A DNA stretch of 64,000 nucleotides from Ichthyophis bannanicus (GCA_033557465.1 CM066033.1:1248199523-1248263522), one strand, 5' to 3'. Positions 22,554 to 34,330 are shown, counted from the stretch's first letter. Program-made: numbers and translations. The notes: a model not told the origin generated them from the letters alone.

Positions 22554-23810
22554 GTATTCAAACTGATTTAGCAAGAGCTTGCATGGCCCTCATTTGCATA
22601 GCACATTCTTCATTTGCATGTCCATGCAAATACCTTTATGGACCCCTTTAACGTGGCTGGTATGCCTTCCTTTGTAGCACACCACTTTTTGAGTGCTTAA
22701 GAAGGCCTTATTCTGCATGTGAAAGTTTATTATTTCTAGCCCAAAATATTGGATCATTTTTCAAACACTATTAGGGGGAAATAAGGTCTTTCATAAGAAA
22801 TGCAGGGTATGGGAATACTAATTCATAAATTGTTAAGCAATGTCATTATCTTTATAAATTATCACATTTTTCCTACTCTTGTCAGAGAATAATAAAGCAA
22901 TTATTTATTAGCAAAGTGGTATGGGAGAGATGTCAAGCTGTCCAATCTTCAAATGATCAGATAATTTATCAAGACAATGAAACTGAATATCAGTTATGAA
23001 GCAGTATTGAAACAGTTGCTAAAAGAAATCATGAGGCCCTATGCACTGAAATGTGTGCTAACATGTTCAGCTAGTGTGTTGTTCAATAGTGAACATGTAT
23101 GCATGAGATTTTATCATTCCCTTAGCATTACAAAATTAGCTCATGTGCTATTAGCATGCACACTAATGAGAACACTGTAAGGAAGGACCATTTGGTAAAT
23201 ACAAGGGAAAAAGGAATAATATTAAAATACTAAATAACATGCATATGCTAAAATTAAATAGCACAGTTATGCTAAGCTGATACATACTGCTGGTTGTGTA
23301 GAGAGGGTAAAAAACCTACACATGCACTTCACAGTAGACAAGTCAAGGGGTGATTCCACATGGACATAAAAAAAAAATAGATGGTGACCTAAGAAAAGGT
23401 TAATGCACAAAATACCGAATATGCAGACACAAGACAGTATCATCAGTGCCACACAGACCTCCACAGCATATATGGACAGGCAGAACCAAACAGCCATCCC
23501 ACAAAAGGGGGCGTTATATCAAGATGCAATGTCCCTACTGCTAAGGCTAGAATTGAATGGTCCTCACATGCATTACATATACAGGAACATATAAGAGCAG
23601 CCCACCAATCTTCCCTGCTGGCATGTCTTCTAGACTCCCAACTTGTCTATCAAAAGTATAGGAGGTTATAGACCTAGCAGTTGGAAGAAATTTTGGCTGG
23701 GCTGTGAACCTTACACAGCTGCAGAATCATTTGGAAGGGTTGAGAATAACTTTGGGTCCAGATATTTTCACAAGGTTATGGATTCACTCATTTATTTCAG
23801 AACATGGAAG
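22554..23810. other. No recognised gene
   Basis: AT-rich sequence. Short frames of 63-76 codons show no conserved features. No repeat is recognised. Confidence 0.45.
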
Positions 23811-24005
23811 TTTATTTATTTAACAGATTTTATATACAGCTTTATAATTTGAATCAAAGCGGTTTACATTGAAACTTAAACATGTACGTTGAAAACTTGG
23901 ATTTTTCCTGAGGCAATGGAGGATTAAGTGACTGGCCCAAGGCATGCTAGTGGGAATTGAACGCTGGTCTTTGGTTCCCAAGCCAGTGTTCTTAACCATT
24001 AGGGC
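23811..24005 (-). mobile_element. SINE-1 copy, minus strand
   Basis: It runs from TTTATTTATTTAACAGATTT through AATCAAAGCGGTTTACATTG to the tRNA-like head complement gggaattgaacgctggtct and ttcttaaccattagg. The B box reads AGCGTTCAATTCC on the minus strand, slightly degenerate. Confidence 0.8.
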
Positions 24006-24821
24006 CCATGGTATAAGTAACCCTAACCTTTCTGATGAAAACAAATAGAATACATGTGGTTGAATATTACTATTTACTTATCTATGGTTCTTTTCCCAGG
24101 TTCAATGTGTTTCAGGGATATTCCCAAATTGCAAGGGATTCATATCCATTGATCTCACCGCTACCACAGTAGAACACAAATCTGAGTTAGGAGGTGATGT
24201 TGTGATGCTGGAACCTCTGCCATCAATGCCGTCTACCCTGTCAATCAAATCAAATGAATCAACTCCCACCCTGTGCATTCTATCCATGCCACAAAGGTGC
24301 ACCCAAAACCTAGGCTATGCAAAACGATGGCAGGGCTTGAAAGGGCCATTAGAGTTTTAGTGACTGCCTTTTCATCATCCCTCCTATTTCTTACTCCAAT
24401 CTCTCTACTTATTTATTCTTCAAATAGAATATTTCATGCACATCTGGCAAGTTAACGTCTCCTGTTCCTTCTTCCTTTCAAATGTCTTTGGCTAGATCTA
24501 TTTCCAGATCCTTTATATGAGTGGAAGGTGTGTAGACCACATTGGTGTCAATGTAAGGGCGATGTCCTCTTTCCAAAATGGTCCATGGTGTCTCCTCCTT
24601 TCCCCATGCCCTCTCCCTTTCAGTTGCTTTAATAGTATTTTGACTTTGAGCTGTTCCACCCTCTTTTATGCTAGCTCAGTCCCTCCTAAACAGGTTATAG
24701 TCAAGTATGGCCTTATCTTTTTCATGGAACTAATTAAACCACATCTCCATAATAGCAGCAATATCTAAGTCCACTCCCACTTTTAGAGCTTGAAGATCTG
24801 TAACTTTATTGATTAGGGACA
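24006..24821. other. No recognised gene
   Basis: Short frames only. The region 24150-24300 has a few repeated gat/atc triplets but no recognisable domain. Confidence 0.45.
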
Positions 24822-25200
24822 TATTTATTAAAGTGCACTATCCGGTTGTGCGGGATTTGGTCCATGGTTGATGGGTGATTGGGCTGCGCTGCAGTAAGTA
24901 ATATATATGACAAATGTCACCACACTAAAAATCCCATATTACCACAGCAACGCACAAGTAGGCGGGGTGACGGCAGAGTGAGGGTGGAGTCAGGGTGTGG
25001 GACTGTGGTGGGCGCGTAGTTACATGCTAGCTAGTGAACCATGCCACTAGTGGTGCTGCAGCTAACGCCAATCTCTGACCAGGTACTAGCTGCACTCCCC
25101 ATACACCTGCGTGCCAACCACATGGTTCAGAAGCATGGTTCATATACAAGTGTTAAGAAATATAAAGGGCAGGAGAAGGGCTAACACATTGGAAAAATAG
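24822..25200. mobile_element. Left-end fragment of a Harbinger-like element
   Basis: GGGACATATTTATTAAAGTG at 24822 is a diverged version of the GGGGYATGTTTACTAAA terminus. The following GC-rich sequence (ggcggggtgacggcagagtg) resembles the subterminal part of the longer elements, such as gggcggggag at 46196. No right end is found; Penelope-type sequence follows. Confidence 0.5.
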
Positions 25201-25204
25201 GGTG

Positions 25205-25640
25205 CCAATAGCAGATGGGAGCTGAATATCACGAAAACCCCCCCAAAACCAAAAACCATTGGGACCCACACCAATCAAAAACATTTTTTCATATAACTTT
25301 TATTTATGTCAAAAATGTATCAAAAATATATATCAAAGCTTAAAAATCTTTATAAATTCAATTCATCCAAAATTTCAAAAATATAGTTCTTTAAACTTTC
25401 AATTATAAACTTAAACTTGCTTGCATATTGAAAGATGCTTCTTTGCCAACATATTTTCCTTGCTTGACACACTGAGCTTGCTTGCTTGCGTATGCTGAAC
25501 CCAGTTATACGACTAGCTTGGCAGTTCACAGAACCTGACCCCAGCCGCTGGTTTCACTGTTTCCCCCACGGCTTTGTCAAAGGGCTGATATGCCGCCGAC
25601 TTTAAATCAGCTATCACATCATTGTTATATAATCGCCTCA
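25205..25640 (-). mobile_element. Terminal region of a Penelope-like element with degenerate hammerhead
   Basis: On the minus strand the segment TTGACAAAGCCGTGG then ggGAAAC (about 25600-25570) has the layout of the hammerhead core carried by Penelope-like terminal repeats (CUGANGA, stem II, GAAA). A GGTC sits about 20 bases further on, as the cleavage-site triplet would. An AT-rich stretch with repeated caaaaatatat blocks follows. No GIY-YIG or RT reading frame is present, so this is a 3' end only. The core is more decayed than at 36156-36216. Confidence 0.45.
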
Positions 25641-26210
25641 GTCATTGTTTTCAGGGTGCTGCATAGTGCAACTGACATGGTAGTGTAACGCAACAGCATG
25701 ACAACCTCAATACAGGGCGTCATATCTGCATCTGCATTGGATAGGTTTCAGAGGGCTGCTGGTGTTGTGTGCTGTGGAGGTGTCAGGAGACAGGGCCTGT
25801 GCTCTGTGCTGCAGTCAGTACCTGCCTCAGAAGAGTAAAGTGGGAAAAGCGACATTCAAAAGTAACCCATTTGGAGAAAGTGACCCAGAGGTAACTCTCC
25901 AGATGTCTTGTAAAAACACCTGTCTTTCACCCAGATACAGCTGAGAGGAAATTATATAACTTGCAGAAATAGCCACCAGGATTGGAGCAGAAGGTGGAGA
26001 TTCATTGACACTTTAAATTCTTTTAGCTACAAAATCTATCAAGTAACAGAAATTCTGCTTTCTCCTGAAACAATACTCCTATACTGAGAGACTGTTGACT
26101 AATTTTATTGAGCATATGCATGGATTTTCAAAGAATACTGTGGTCAATTTAATAGAGTTGGGAGAATGAACCAAGCAGAATTTAGGTGTACCATGATTAA
26201 CTGGCGCTAA
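25641..26210. other. No recognised gene
   Basis: Mixed sequence without a named repeat. A 60-codon frame at 25762-25944 has four cysteines but no family match I can recall. Confidence 0.45.
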
Positions 26211-27063
26211 GGATGCACCATTTGTGAGTGCAAAATGGCACAGTTAAGAGTTCTAATGTGTGCTAAAGGGCGGAGCGGGGAGTAGGTGTACCTCAGTTAA
26301 GGGTGCTAGTGGCTGGTTAGTGGCCATTAAGTGAACATCGGGCAGTAAGAGTGCCCAACGTGCACATTTATGCGTGCTAAGGCCAGTTGCCTTAACATGG
26401 GATAAGGGAACCTTTCTGCAAGTCACATTTGAGCCACTGGATGGGTGTAAAAATAATAACAGATGAACATGTCACATCCATATATCCCTTACGTGTGAGA
26501 CAGTAAGTGGGAGGTTAATGTGGGAGGCATTTGGGCTGTAGTAGTGAGGGCTGCACATGTAATTCACGGTGATGTCTGTGGGTGGCATAGGAGTGGGCAG
26601 AAGTGTGCCATGAAGTAGCCACCATGGTCACAATGTAGGTATAGAAAGTATTCCTAGTTGAGAGGTGGGAGTGATACACCCCAATGAGTAAAAGGCCACA
26701 GTGTGGGCCAGGGTGTGGCAGTTGACAGGAGAATACATAACTGAACATGATGGATGGATGCTGATGGATGGGCCGAAGGATGGATGGGGGTAGATGAGAG
26801 TATTGTATGGCCTCACGGTTCCAATGTACTCGATGTGACCTCACAAATGAAGCTAACCTCAATTGTAGTGTGTGAAATATAGTTGCTGGGCCACAGGGGA
26901 GGTCTAATACCATCTATTTAGGTTTCACAGCTGTTTCAGCTGTTCTAACCACCATGCAATCTTCCTGACACATATGCATATAACTACTTGCACAAGTAAG
27001 GAAGCTATGATTCAAAGACATAAAAGTCACACAACTGTACAAGCTGCATGCAGAATCACGAAT

Positions 27064-27120
27064 AGGCATGTACGTGAAGGCCGGGACTGTGATTCAGTCC
27101 CAGCCTGCACGTACATGCCT
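27064..27120. repeat. Hairpin 1 of five
   Basis: Outer arms AGGCATGTACGTG (27064-27076) and CACGTACATGCCT (27108-27120) pair perfectly. Inner arms GGGACTG (27083-27089) and CAGTCCC (27095-27101) close on a 5-base loop, with a GGC/GCC pairing between them. Confidence 0.95.
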
Positions 27121-27143
27121 GCCCAACTAACTCAGTCAGGCCA

Positions 27144-27203
27144 TTTAAATGGAGCCACGGCACCATGGCATTATGTTGCCATGGTGCCGTGGCTCCATTT
27201 AAA
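27144..27203. repeat. Hairpin 2 of five, perfect 27-bp stem
   Basis: Arms 27144-27170 and 27177-27203 are exact inverse complements with a 6-base loop (ttatgt). The arm holds GGAGCCACGGCACCATGG, a block also seen in the palindromic MITE at 22400 (ggtgccgtggctcc). Confidence 0.97.
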
Positions 27204-27232
27204 AGTCGTGATGCCGGCTGCCGTAAAATAGA

Positions 27233-27300
27233 GTTAATTCCCCGCAACCCGACCCTCGATCCGGCCTCCTAAGTCCAGGGTCGTGCTGCGGGGAATTAAC
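27233..27300. repeat. Hairpin 3 of five
   Basis: Outer arms GTTAATTCCCCGCA (27233-27246) and TGCGGGGAATTAAC (27287-27300) are perfect. Inner arms CGACCCT (27250-27256) and AGGGTCG (27277-27283) are also perfect. Confidence 0.95.
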
Positions 27301-27380
27301 TTTTGTCCCCCCAGTCTCATCTGCACTCCGGAGCTGAACAAAGAAACATCCAGGGGGTGGAATAACTTACCCAGACATTT

Positions 27381-27440
27381 CGCCGGCCTTGGACGTACAG
27401 GGCCGACATTAGAATCAGTCCTGTACGTCCAGGGCCGGCG
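27381..27440. repeat. Hairpin 4 of five
   Basis: Arms of 21 bases (27381-27401 and 27420-27440) contain CGCCGGCC and GGACGTACAGG and their complements, with one mismatched position and an 18-base loop. Confidence 0.93.
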
Positions 27441-27493
27441 ACCACCCACTGCCTGTCCACTCTCTGCCCCCGTGCCGCCCCTTTCTTCCCCCA

Positions 27494-27528
27494 TCTAACT
27501 TCCCTGCACAACTAGCGGGGAAGTTAGA
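27494..27528. repeat. Hairpin 5 of five
   Basis: TCTAACTTCCC (27494-27504) and GGGAAGTTAGA (27518-27528) pair perfectly. Pairing continues imperfectly outward through CTTTCTTCCCCC and GGAGGGGAAAG to about 27540. Confidence 0.93.
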
Positions 27529-27929
27529 CAGGAGGGGAAAGCCGGCATGAATAACCCCCATACTGTCTGGTGAAAGAAGATCACTTGCATGATGATACAC
27601 ACCTGGCGTCCACTCATGTCATTGAACTGATGTGTCTCTAATATTGGCCATATGTAGCAAATAAGGATGTGATATGATCTGTGCAGGTGGGCATCCCAGG
27701 AGTGTGACATGCCTGCATGTACTGCATATATGTGATGGAGCAAATGATGTTTATTCACAGTTATCACAACAGTTTCCAATCATGTACAACTCATGTGTCA
27801 TGCATCTACAGGGTGAAGTTGTACGACTCTGCAATATGCTGCAGCAGAGGCAATAAAGTCATGCTGTCAGATGGCTATGATTGCAAAATGCTTGTCTGCA
27901 GAACGAATGTGCATAATGCATAAAAAAGA

Positions 27930-28145
27930 ATAATACTAATAATCATGTGTGCTCTCAAGTCAATACTGACTCCTGGTAACCCAGCAGCTCCTGAGTTTCC
28001 TTGGTAGTGTGATCAAAAACATATTGGGAAGCCATTCTTGAGAGGCATAGAGGGTGAAGTAACTTGCCCAAGGCCAGATGGGGGATTTGAACCCTAGTCT
28101 GTTATTTTACTAACCCAGTGCTCCAACCATTCAGCTACAATTCTG
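27930..28145 (-). mobile_element. tRNA-derived SINE with an RTE-like tail (SINE-2), minus strand
   Basis: On the minus strand the head reads TAGCTGAATGGTTGGAGCAC (A box) and later GGTTCAAATCC (B box). The body contains cttgggcaagttacttcacc. The tail reads ggagtcagtattgacttgag then agcacacatgatt and ATT/ATA repeats. That tail resembles the 3' end of the BovB-like RTE at 37091-37150 (gagtcgactccgactcgacgg), which suggests RTE-driven mobilisation. Confidence 0.8.
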
Positions 28146-29629
28146 TAGCACTCTCTAGAATAAGCCAGACTACAAGTCCCTGCCTGCAATGGCCTAAACG
28201 TTGGACTTCAAACAGTATGGAAGGCACATACTGAGACAGTTGTAAACCACACCTAGGGGCTGTTTGCAGTGGCACACATGCAGTACAGACTGCACTGGAC
28301 ACTCAGTACTGCAGCTGCATAGCAGACTCACAGCAACAGTATTAATTTTCTGTGCAAAGACTAAGCTACATGTGAGGCCCAGGAATGCAGCTCTCTTTTT
28401 TTCAGAGAACTCTTTTCATCTAGACTAGAGCTATCACAGTCAGTCTGCAAATGTCGTGCAACACTAGATTGTGTCAGCCACTCACACATCATCTGTGCCA
28501 GGTTAACTAGTTACCACCTACTGTAGGTGCACATAGCCACAATGAAGATTTTGGCTTTGTACAGACTGGAATGCCTCAAAACAACAGTATCCATTTCATT
28601 ATAACTTAATTCTTACTAGCACTATATGGATACATAGCTGTGATATGGTCACAGCTCGGTCACAATGAGAGTGGCCTCTCAGCATGAACAGCTGTGTGCA
28701 GTCAGGCCATACTTATGCTGGGCCCATGTTTTGATGGCTCAGCCGTTTACCTAACCTCTGACTCATGTGCAACCTCTGCAAACTGCTCTTTTGTAGACAT
28801 TACCCAGAATCCTCTGTTCCTCATTTGTGTATCCTTTGTGTTTGAACTTAGAGAAAGCTAATGCAATGCCAAGAGCACTGGAAACTGGACCAGAGACAGG
28901 CTTTGAGTGCATGCTGGCCCACTATGGCCGACATCGGTCACATACCAAAAGAATGTGTCCTCTTAACAGCTATTGGCAGTGAGCATTGAACATAGTGCTA
29001 TGCTTGTACTCTCACATTATGTCATGTCCCTGGTTATGGACACAGCGAAATGGCCAGTGAAGTACATTCGCTCTCCTACGCTTCGTACGCAGTTCCCTCC
29101 TTCCACAAAGAGCACGTGGAAGCATGGCAGGTTGAACATGGGTTAAAAGTTGATACAGTTGCTGGCTACACATAAGCCGCCATCAACAGCCTCTTTGTAC
29201 TCTAACAATGTCCTTTTGGCTGTCCTATTCGACACCCATGGAGAGTGGGTGAGGCTGTCACGCAGGGCCCCTGATGTGAAACATGCAGAGACTGAGTAGG
29301 CCATCAGAGCTTCTGTGCATATGAACAGAGCCTCTGGCCACCAATGCCACCTACCAGGGCACATTCAAAACAGGTATGGGTCTATTCTCCCCTACATCCA
29401 CCCCAATATTCACCTCCAGGCACTACTTTCTCACATGGTGCAAGGTGATGCAGAGACCAACATGACATCTTGTGGCACATTCCTCCTGCTGGAATTGTGC
29501 ACGGATCATTCAAAGGTCAGTGTCCTACTGTCACAATCAGGAAAACCAATGCATATTGACTGGTTGGTCTTATGCTGTAGTACACAATGTCATGCTGAAT
29601 GCTGTGGTCAATGATTAGTAGACATACTA

Positions 29630-32600
29630 TCTTCGAAGCCCAGACCAGCTTTATTCCACACTTTAAGAAAAGTGGAACGAAGTCCAAAAAACTGCCAGCA
29701 TGGTTTATAGGTGATGTCAGAGAGGCTGTTGTTGCCAAAAAAGCATCTTTCAGGAAATGGAAAAAGGAGCCAAATGATGAAAACTGGAAACAACATAAAC
29801 ACTGGCAAGTTAAATGCAAGTTATTGATAAGGCAGGCAAAGAGAGAATTTGAGAAGAAGCTTGCTGTGAAGCAAAAACGCATAATAAAGACTTTTTCAAG
29901 TACATTCATAGCAAAAAACCTGTGAGAGAGTCAGTTGGACCATTAGATGACCGAGGGATAAAAGAGGCATTAAGAGGGGACAAGGCCATAGCGGAGAGGC
30001 TGAATGAATTCTTTGCTTCAGTCTTTACTGAGGAAGATGTAGGGATGTTGCCCATGACTGAAGTGGTATTTAAAGGTGATACTGCGGAAGAATTGAAAGA
30101 AATATCTATATACCAGGAAGATGTATTACAACTATTTGACAAACTGAAGAGTAGCAAATCACCTGGACCAGATGGTATACAGTACATCCAAGGGTGTTGA
30201 AAGAACTGAAATATGAGATTGCAGACTGCTATTAGGAATCTGTGAACTATCATTAAAATCATCTATAATACCTGAAGATTGGAGGATGGCCAATGTAATG
30301 CCAATTTTTAAAAAAGGGTTCCAGGGGTGATCTGGGAAGTTACAGAACGCTGAGCCTGACCAGGAAAAATGGTAGAAACCATTATAAAGAACAAAATTAC
30401 GGAACATGTAGATAGTCATGGCTTAATGGGAGACAGTCAACATGGCTTTAGCCAAGGAAGGTCTTGTCTTACTAATCTGCTATGTTTTTTTGAAGATGTG
30501 AATAAATATGTAGACAAAGGTGAGCTGGTTGATATAGTGCATCTGGATTTTCAGAAAGCCTTTGACAAGGTCCCTCATGATAGACTTTTGGCAAAATTAA
30601 AAAGTCATGGGATAGAAGGTAGTGTACTATTGTGGATCAGGAACTGGTTAAAAGCAGAGGGTAGGGCTAAATGGCCATTTTTCCCAATGGAGAAAGGTGA
30701 ATAGTGACTATTCCATGGATCTGTTCTGGGTCCCCTGCTTTTTAACATATTCATAAATGACCTGGAAATGAGAATAACGAGTGAAGTAATCAAATTTGCA
30801 TATGACACAAAATTATTAAAAGTTGTTAAAACCCACAAGGATGGAGAACCGGTGGTGCAGAGCCCTTTAGACTTCTCGGCGGAGTTGAGCAGCTCGGCGG
30901 GAGGTTCTGGGCCTGATATCTCGCCACCAGTGCAGTGGCGTCCTCCCAAGGATCCCTTGCCGGAGTGGAATCCAGTGCAGTTGGAGGAGGTGCTCCCTTC
31001 CGGTCCTGTGGGGGCTGCTGAGAGTGGAGGGTCAGCTGCAGTGAGGAATAGTGGAGCTACCGTATCATCTCTCCCCTGCAGCACAGGAATTCCGGTATTG
31101 AGGAGGTCTTCGGGCAGGTCAGCATCTGCCTTCTCTGCTACTGGGGCTTCACCAATGGAGCAGCAGCTCTCGGAGGACAGTACAGCAGTGACACAAACTT
31201 TGGTAACTTTTTCCTTTGAAAGACCAGCTGAATTTACCTTAGAGTCAATATGGTCTGCCATTGTGAAGCTTGGGGAATTGCTTGCTTCCCAGGTGTCTGC
31301 TCTGGCAGCTCAGTCTCAATCTCATACTAATTTGCTCCAGCAACATACTTTGGAAGTTTCAGCTTTACAATCTTCCGTGACTGATCTCCAGCAGAAAGTT
31401 TCCCGGTGTGAAGATGGTAGTTCCTCTTATCAGAAGGATGCATTGGCGTTAAAAACAAGGATTGAAATGTTGGAGAATGCTTCGATATTCCAATCTTCGT
31501 TTAATAAATTTTCCAAAGGCTCCGGGCATTAGTGCCAAGGAGATGTTTAAGAAATATTTGGTGGACGTGTTGGGAGTTCCAAATGAATCCCATCCCCCTT
31601 TGGTTAAATTATACTATCTTCCTTTGGGTAAAAAGGTGGTTGGTGGTGGGATAATTTCTGGAGTAGAACAGGCTGATTCATTAGATGTGTCTGCTATTTT
31701 GGAAACTTCTTTAAGTTAATCTGTTTCTCCTTCTACTTTGATTGTAACCTTTGCTCTCTCTTCTGATAGAGATTGGTTTCTCCATATGTTTTTTCGGATG
31801 CGTAATGTAATATTTCAAGGGTTGAATGTACTTGTTTTTCCAGATTTAGCCAAGGAGACTCAGAAACGTAGGAGAGAATTTCTATTGCTTCGCCCAGGGG
31901 TTTTGCTGTTGGGGGCTCAGTTCTTTTTGAAATTTCCCTGTAAATGTATGGTTAGGTTGAATTCTGCTTCATATATTTTTTTTGAGCCATCACAATTGTC
32001 TGCATTTTTGAGTGCTCGCCGTCCGGCTGAGGAGGCCCCGGTTTCACTGCAATAGGTTATGGCCTGACTGCTGTTACTCATCAGGTTTATTTTCTTCTCA
32101 GGTTTCGTTTAAATGATGTATGTTGGTAGGGTCTCCCTTTGGTGTAGTGGGCTATAATAGGGGCAGAAATTGTTTAAGTATTCCTATTAATTTTCTTATG
32201 AATAATATTGTTGTATCAATGTTGTTTTTTCTTTTCTGTACCCTAATTTCTATTCAGATGTGTTGATACTTGGATTTTTTTTTGTAAAATGATAAAGATT
32301 AAATAATAAAAAAAAACACCCACAAGGATTGTGAAAAATTGCAAGAGGACCTTGATAAATTAGAAGACTGGGCATCCAAATGGCAGACGAAATTTAATGT
32401 GGACAAGTGCAAAGTTATGCACCTAGGAAAAAACAACCCACACTATGATTACACGATGCAAGGTTCCATATTAGGAACCACCACCCAGGAAAAAGATTTA
32501 GGCATCATCATGGATAACATGTTGAAACCCTCTTCCCAGTGTGCAGTGGCGGCCAAGAGAGCAAATAGAATGCTAGGTATCATAAGGAAAGGAATGGAAA

Positions 32601-33262
32601 ATAAAACAAAGGATATTATAATGCCTCTGTATCGTTCCATGGTGTGACCGCACCTTGAATATTGTGTGCAATTCTGGACACAGTATCTTAAAAAGGTTAT
32701 AGCGTTATTAGAAAAGATACAGAGAAGAGCCACCAAAATGGTAAAGGGGTTGGAAGGATATTCCTATGAAGAGAGACTAAAAAGATTAGGGCTCTTCAAC
32801 CTGGAAAAGAGATGACTGATGGGAGATATGATAGAGGTCTCTAAATTAATGAATGGAGTGGAACGGGTAAACGTAGATCAATTGTTTGATCTATCAAAAT
32901 ATAGAAAGACTAGGGGACATGCAATGAAGCTACAGGTTAAACTATTTAACATTAATAAGAAAAAAAAATTTTTCACTCAACGTGTAATCAAACTCTGGAA
33001 TTCTTAACTGGAGGATGTAGTAAAAGCTGTTAGTGTAGCAGGGTTTAAAAAAGGTTTGGACAAGTTCCTGGAGGAAAGGTCCATAAACTATCATTAAAGA
33101 GACCAAGGATATCAACTGCTTTCCCCAATACAGGCATTGTGGAACCTGTGTCTTTTAGGGAAACTGCTAGGTACTTGTGACCTAAATTGGACACTGATGG
33201 AAACAGGATATTGTGCTTGATGGACATTGGTCTGACCCAATATGGCATATCTTATGTTCCTT
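29630..33262 (+). mobile_element. CR1-like LINE, 5'-truncated, split by an L1 ORF1 insertion
   Basis: ORF2 pieces run in order: linker region 29640-30200 (SKSPGPDGIQYI), RT 30370-30790 with HGFSQGRSCLTNLL, DIVHLDFQKAFDKVPHDRLL and then FAYDTKLL, and after the insertion [43 protein letters not shown] and AGFKKGLDKFLEER. The catalytic F-A-D-D box reads FAYD, one aspartate lost. Several stops and shifts (near 30200, 30705, 32647, 32812, 33007) show it is dead. The 3' end gcttgatggacattggtctg leads to ttatgttcc. The EN domain and ORF1 are missing, so the copy is 5'-truncated. Confidence 0.9.
30831..32329 (+). mobile_element. ORF1-only L1 insertion (HAL1-like) with 12-bp TSD
   Basis: The insert (30843-32317) is flanked by identical 12-mers ACCCACAAGGAT at 30831-30842 and 32318-32329, and ends in AATAATAAAAAAAAAC. 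Removing it rejoins the CR1 reading frame. It carries an L1 ORF1-type protein in two frames: a proline/serine-rich head, a coiled-coil region (HTLEVSALQSSVTDLQQKVS), a central part (SAKEMFKKYLVDVLGVP), and a C-terminal part with VFPDLAKETQKRRREFLLLR and LKFPCKCMVRL. A frameshift near 31529 and an in-frame TAA at 31717 break it. After the ORF1 stop (32053) only about 265 bases precede the poly-A: there is no EN/RT ORF2. The 5' end may itself be truncated. Confidence 0.9.
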
Positions 33263-34330
33263 TTTTCTGTTGGCTATTCCTCTCCCTATGCACCCAAGCA
33301 TTCTTCTAGCTTTTGCTATCACCTTTTCTACCCGTTTAGCTACTTTAAGATCGTCAGACACAATCACGTCCAGGTCTTGCTCTTCTTTTGTGGACAGAAG
33401 TACTTCCCTCCTACACTTTACCATTCCTTTGGATTTTTGCAGCCCAAATAGATGACCCTGCATTTTTTAGCATTAAATTTCAACTGCCAAATTCTAGACC
33501 ATTCTTCAAGCTTAGCTAGATCCCTCCTTGTGTCATCTACTCCTTCCTGGGTGTTTACTCTATTGCAGATTTTGGTATCATCCTCAAAGAGGCAACCTTA
33601 CTCAACAGCCCTTCTGCAATATCACCAACAAAGATGTTAAAAATAATTATACCAAGGAGTGATCCTTGCAGCACACCACTAGTAACCTCCCTCTCCTCAG
33701 AGTGAGCTCCATTTACTTGTACCCTTTGTTGCCTCCTCCTCAACCAATTTCTAACCCAATCAGTAACTTTAGGGTTCATTCCTAAGGTGCTCAGTTTGTT
33801 GATAAGTTGCCTGTGTGGAAGGGTATCAAAGGCGTTACTGAAATCCAAGTATACCACATCTAGGGCTCCCCTCGGTCCAATTCCGTGGTCACCCAGTCAA
33901 AGAAATCAGATTTGTCTGACAAGACCTGCCTCTGGTGAATCCTTCCTGCCTCCGATTCTGTAATCCATTGGACTCCAGAAACCTCACTATTTTCTCTTTG
34001 AGCAGCGTTTCTAATAATTTACTCACCAAAGAGGTTAGACTAAATGGCCTGTAGTTTTCAACCACATCCTTACTTCCATTTTAGTGTAAAGGGACCACAT
34101 GTGCCTCTCTCCAATCCTCTCGCACCACTCCCGACTCCAAAGAGGCATTGAAAAGATCAGTCTGCGGAGCCTCTAGAACATTCCAAGTTATTTCTGTATT
34201 CTTGGATATATCTCTGGTCCCATCACTTTGTCTAGTTTTACTTTAGCTAGTTCCTCTCGAACACAGGGAGAACATTCCATAGTTGGGGAAATGCTAAATG
34301 AACTCTTTTGAATAAAGGCTAAACACAGCC
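33263..34330 (-). pseudogene. Second CR1/Rex-like LINE RT fragment, minus strand
   Basis: Minus-strand reading gives, from 34250 downwards, degenerate linker and RT blocks, then an open frame at 33857-33555 with VYLDFSNAFDTLPHRQLINK, WVRNWLRRRQQRVQVNG, and GVLQGSLLGIIIFNIFVGDI (RT motifs around the PQGSVLGPLLF box; here proline to leucine). Further on are EEQDLDVIVSDDLKVAKRVE and KARRMLGCIGRGI. The sequence is clearly different from the LINE at 29630-33262. The FADD box is lost in a break near 33600. The 3' end meets the 3' end of the plus-strand CR1 tail to tail. Confidence 0.85.

Larger units (their letters stand above)
26215..29625. mobile_element. Large non-coding Harbinger-like family member (copy F)
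   Basis: It shares ordered blocks with copy A (5945-8990) and with copy E (1-310). Neither terminus is clear: the left fades near 26215 and the right is cut by the CR1 LINE at about 29630. It contains two insertions or inserts: a run of five hairpins (27064-27540), absent from the matching place in copy E, and a SINE (27930-28145). No transposase frame is seen. The longest frames (about 130 codons) lack any domain. Confidence 0.55.

Noticed and set aside
27064..27540. CRISPR array
   Set aside because: The inverted repeats differ from each other in sequence and spacing, no direct repeat/spacer pattern exists, and the DNA is plainly eukaryotic.
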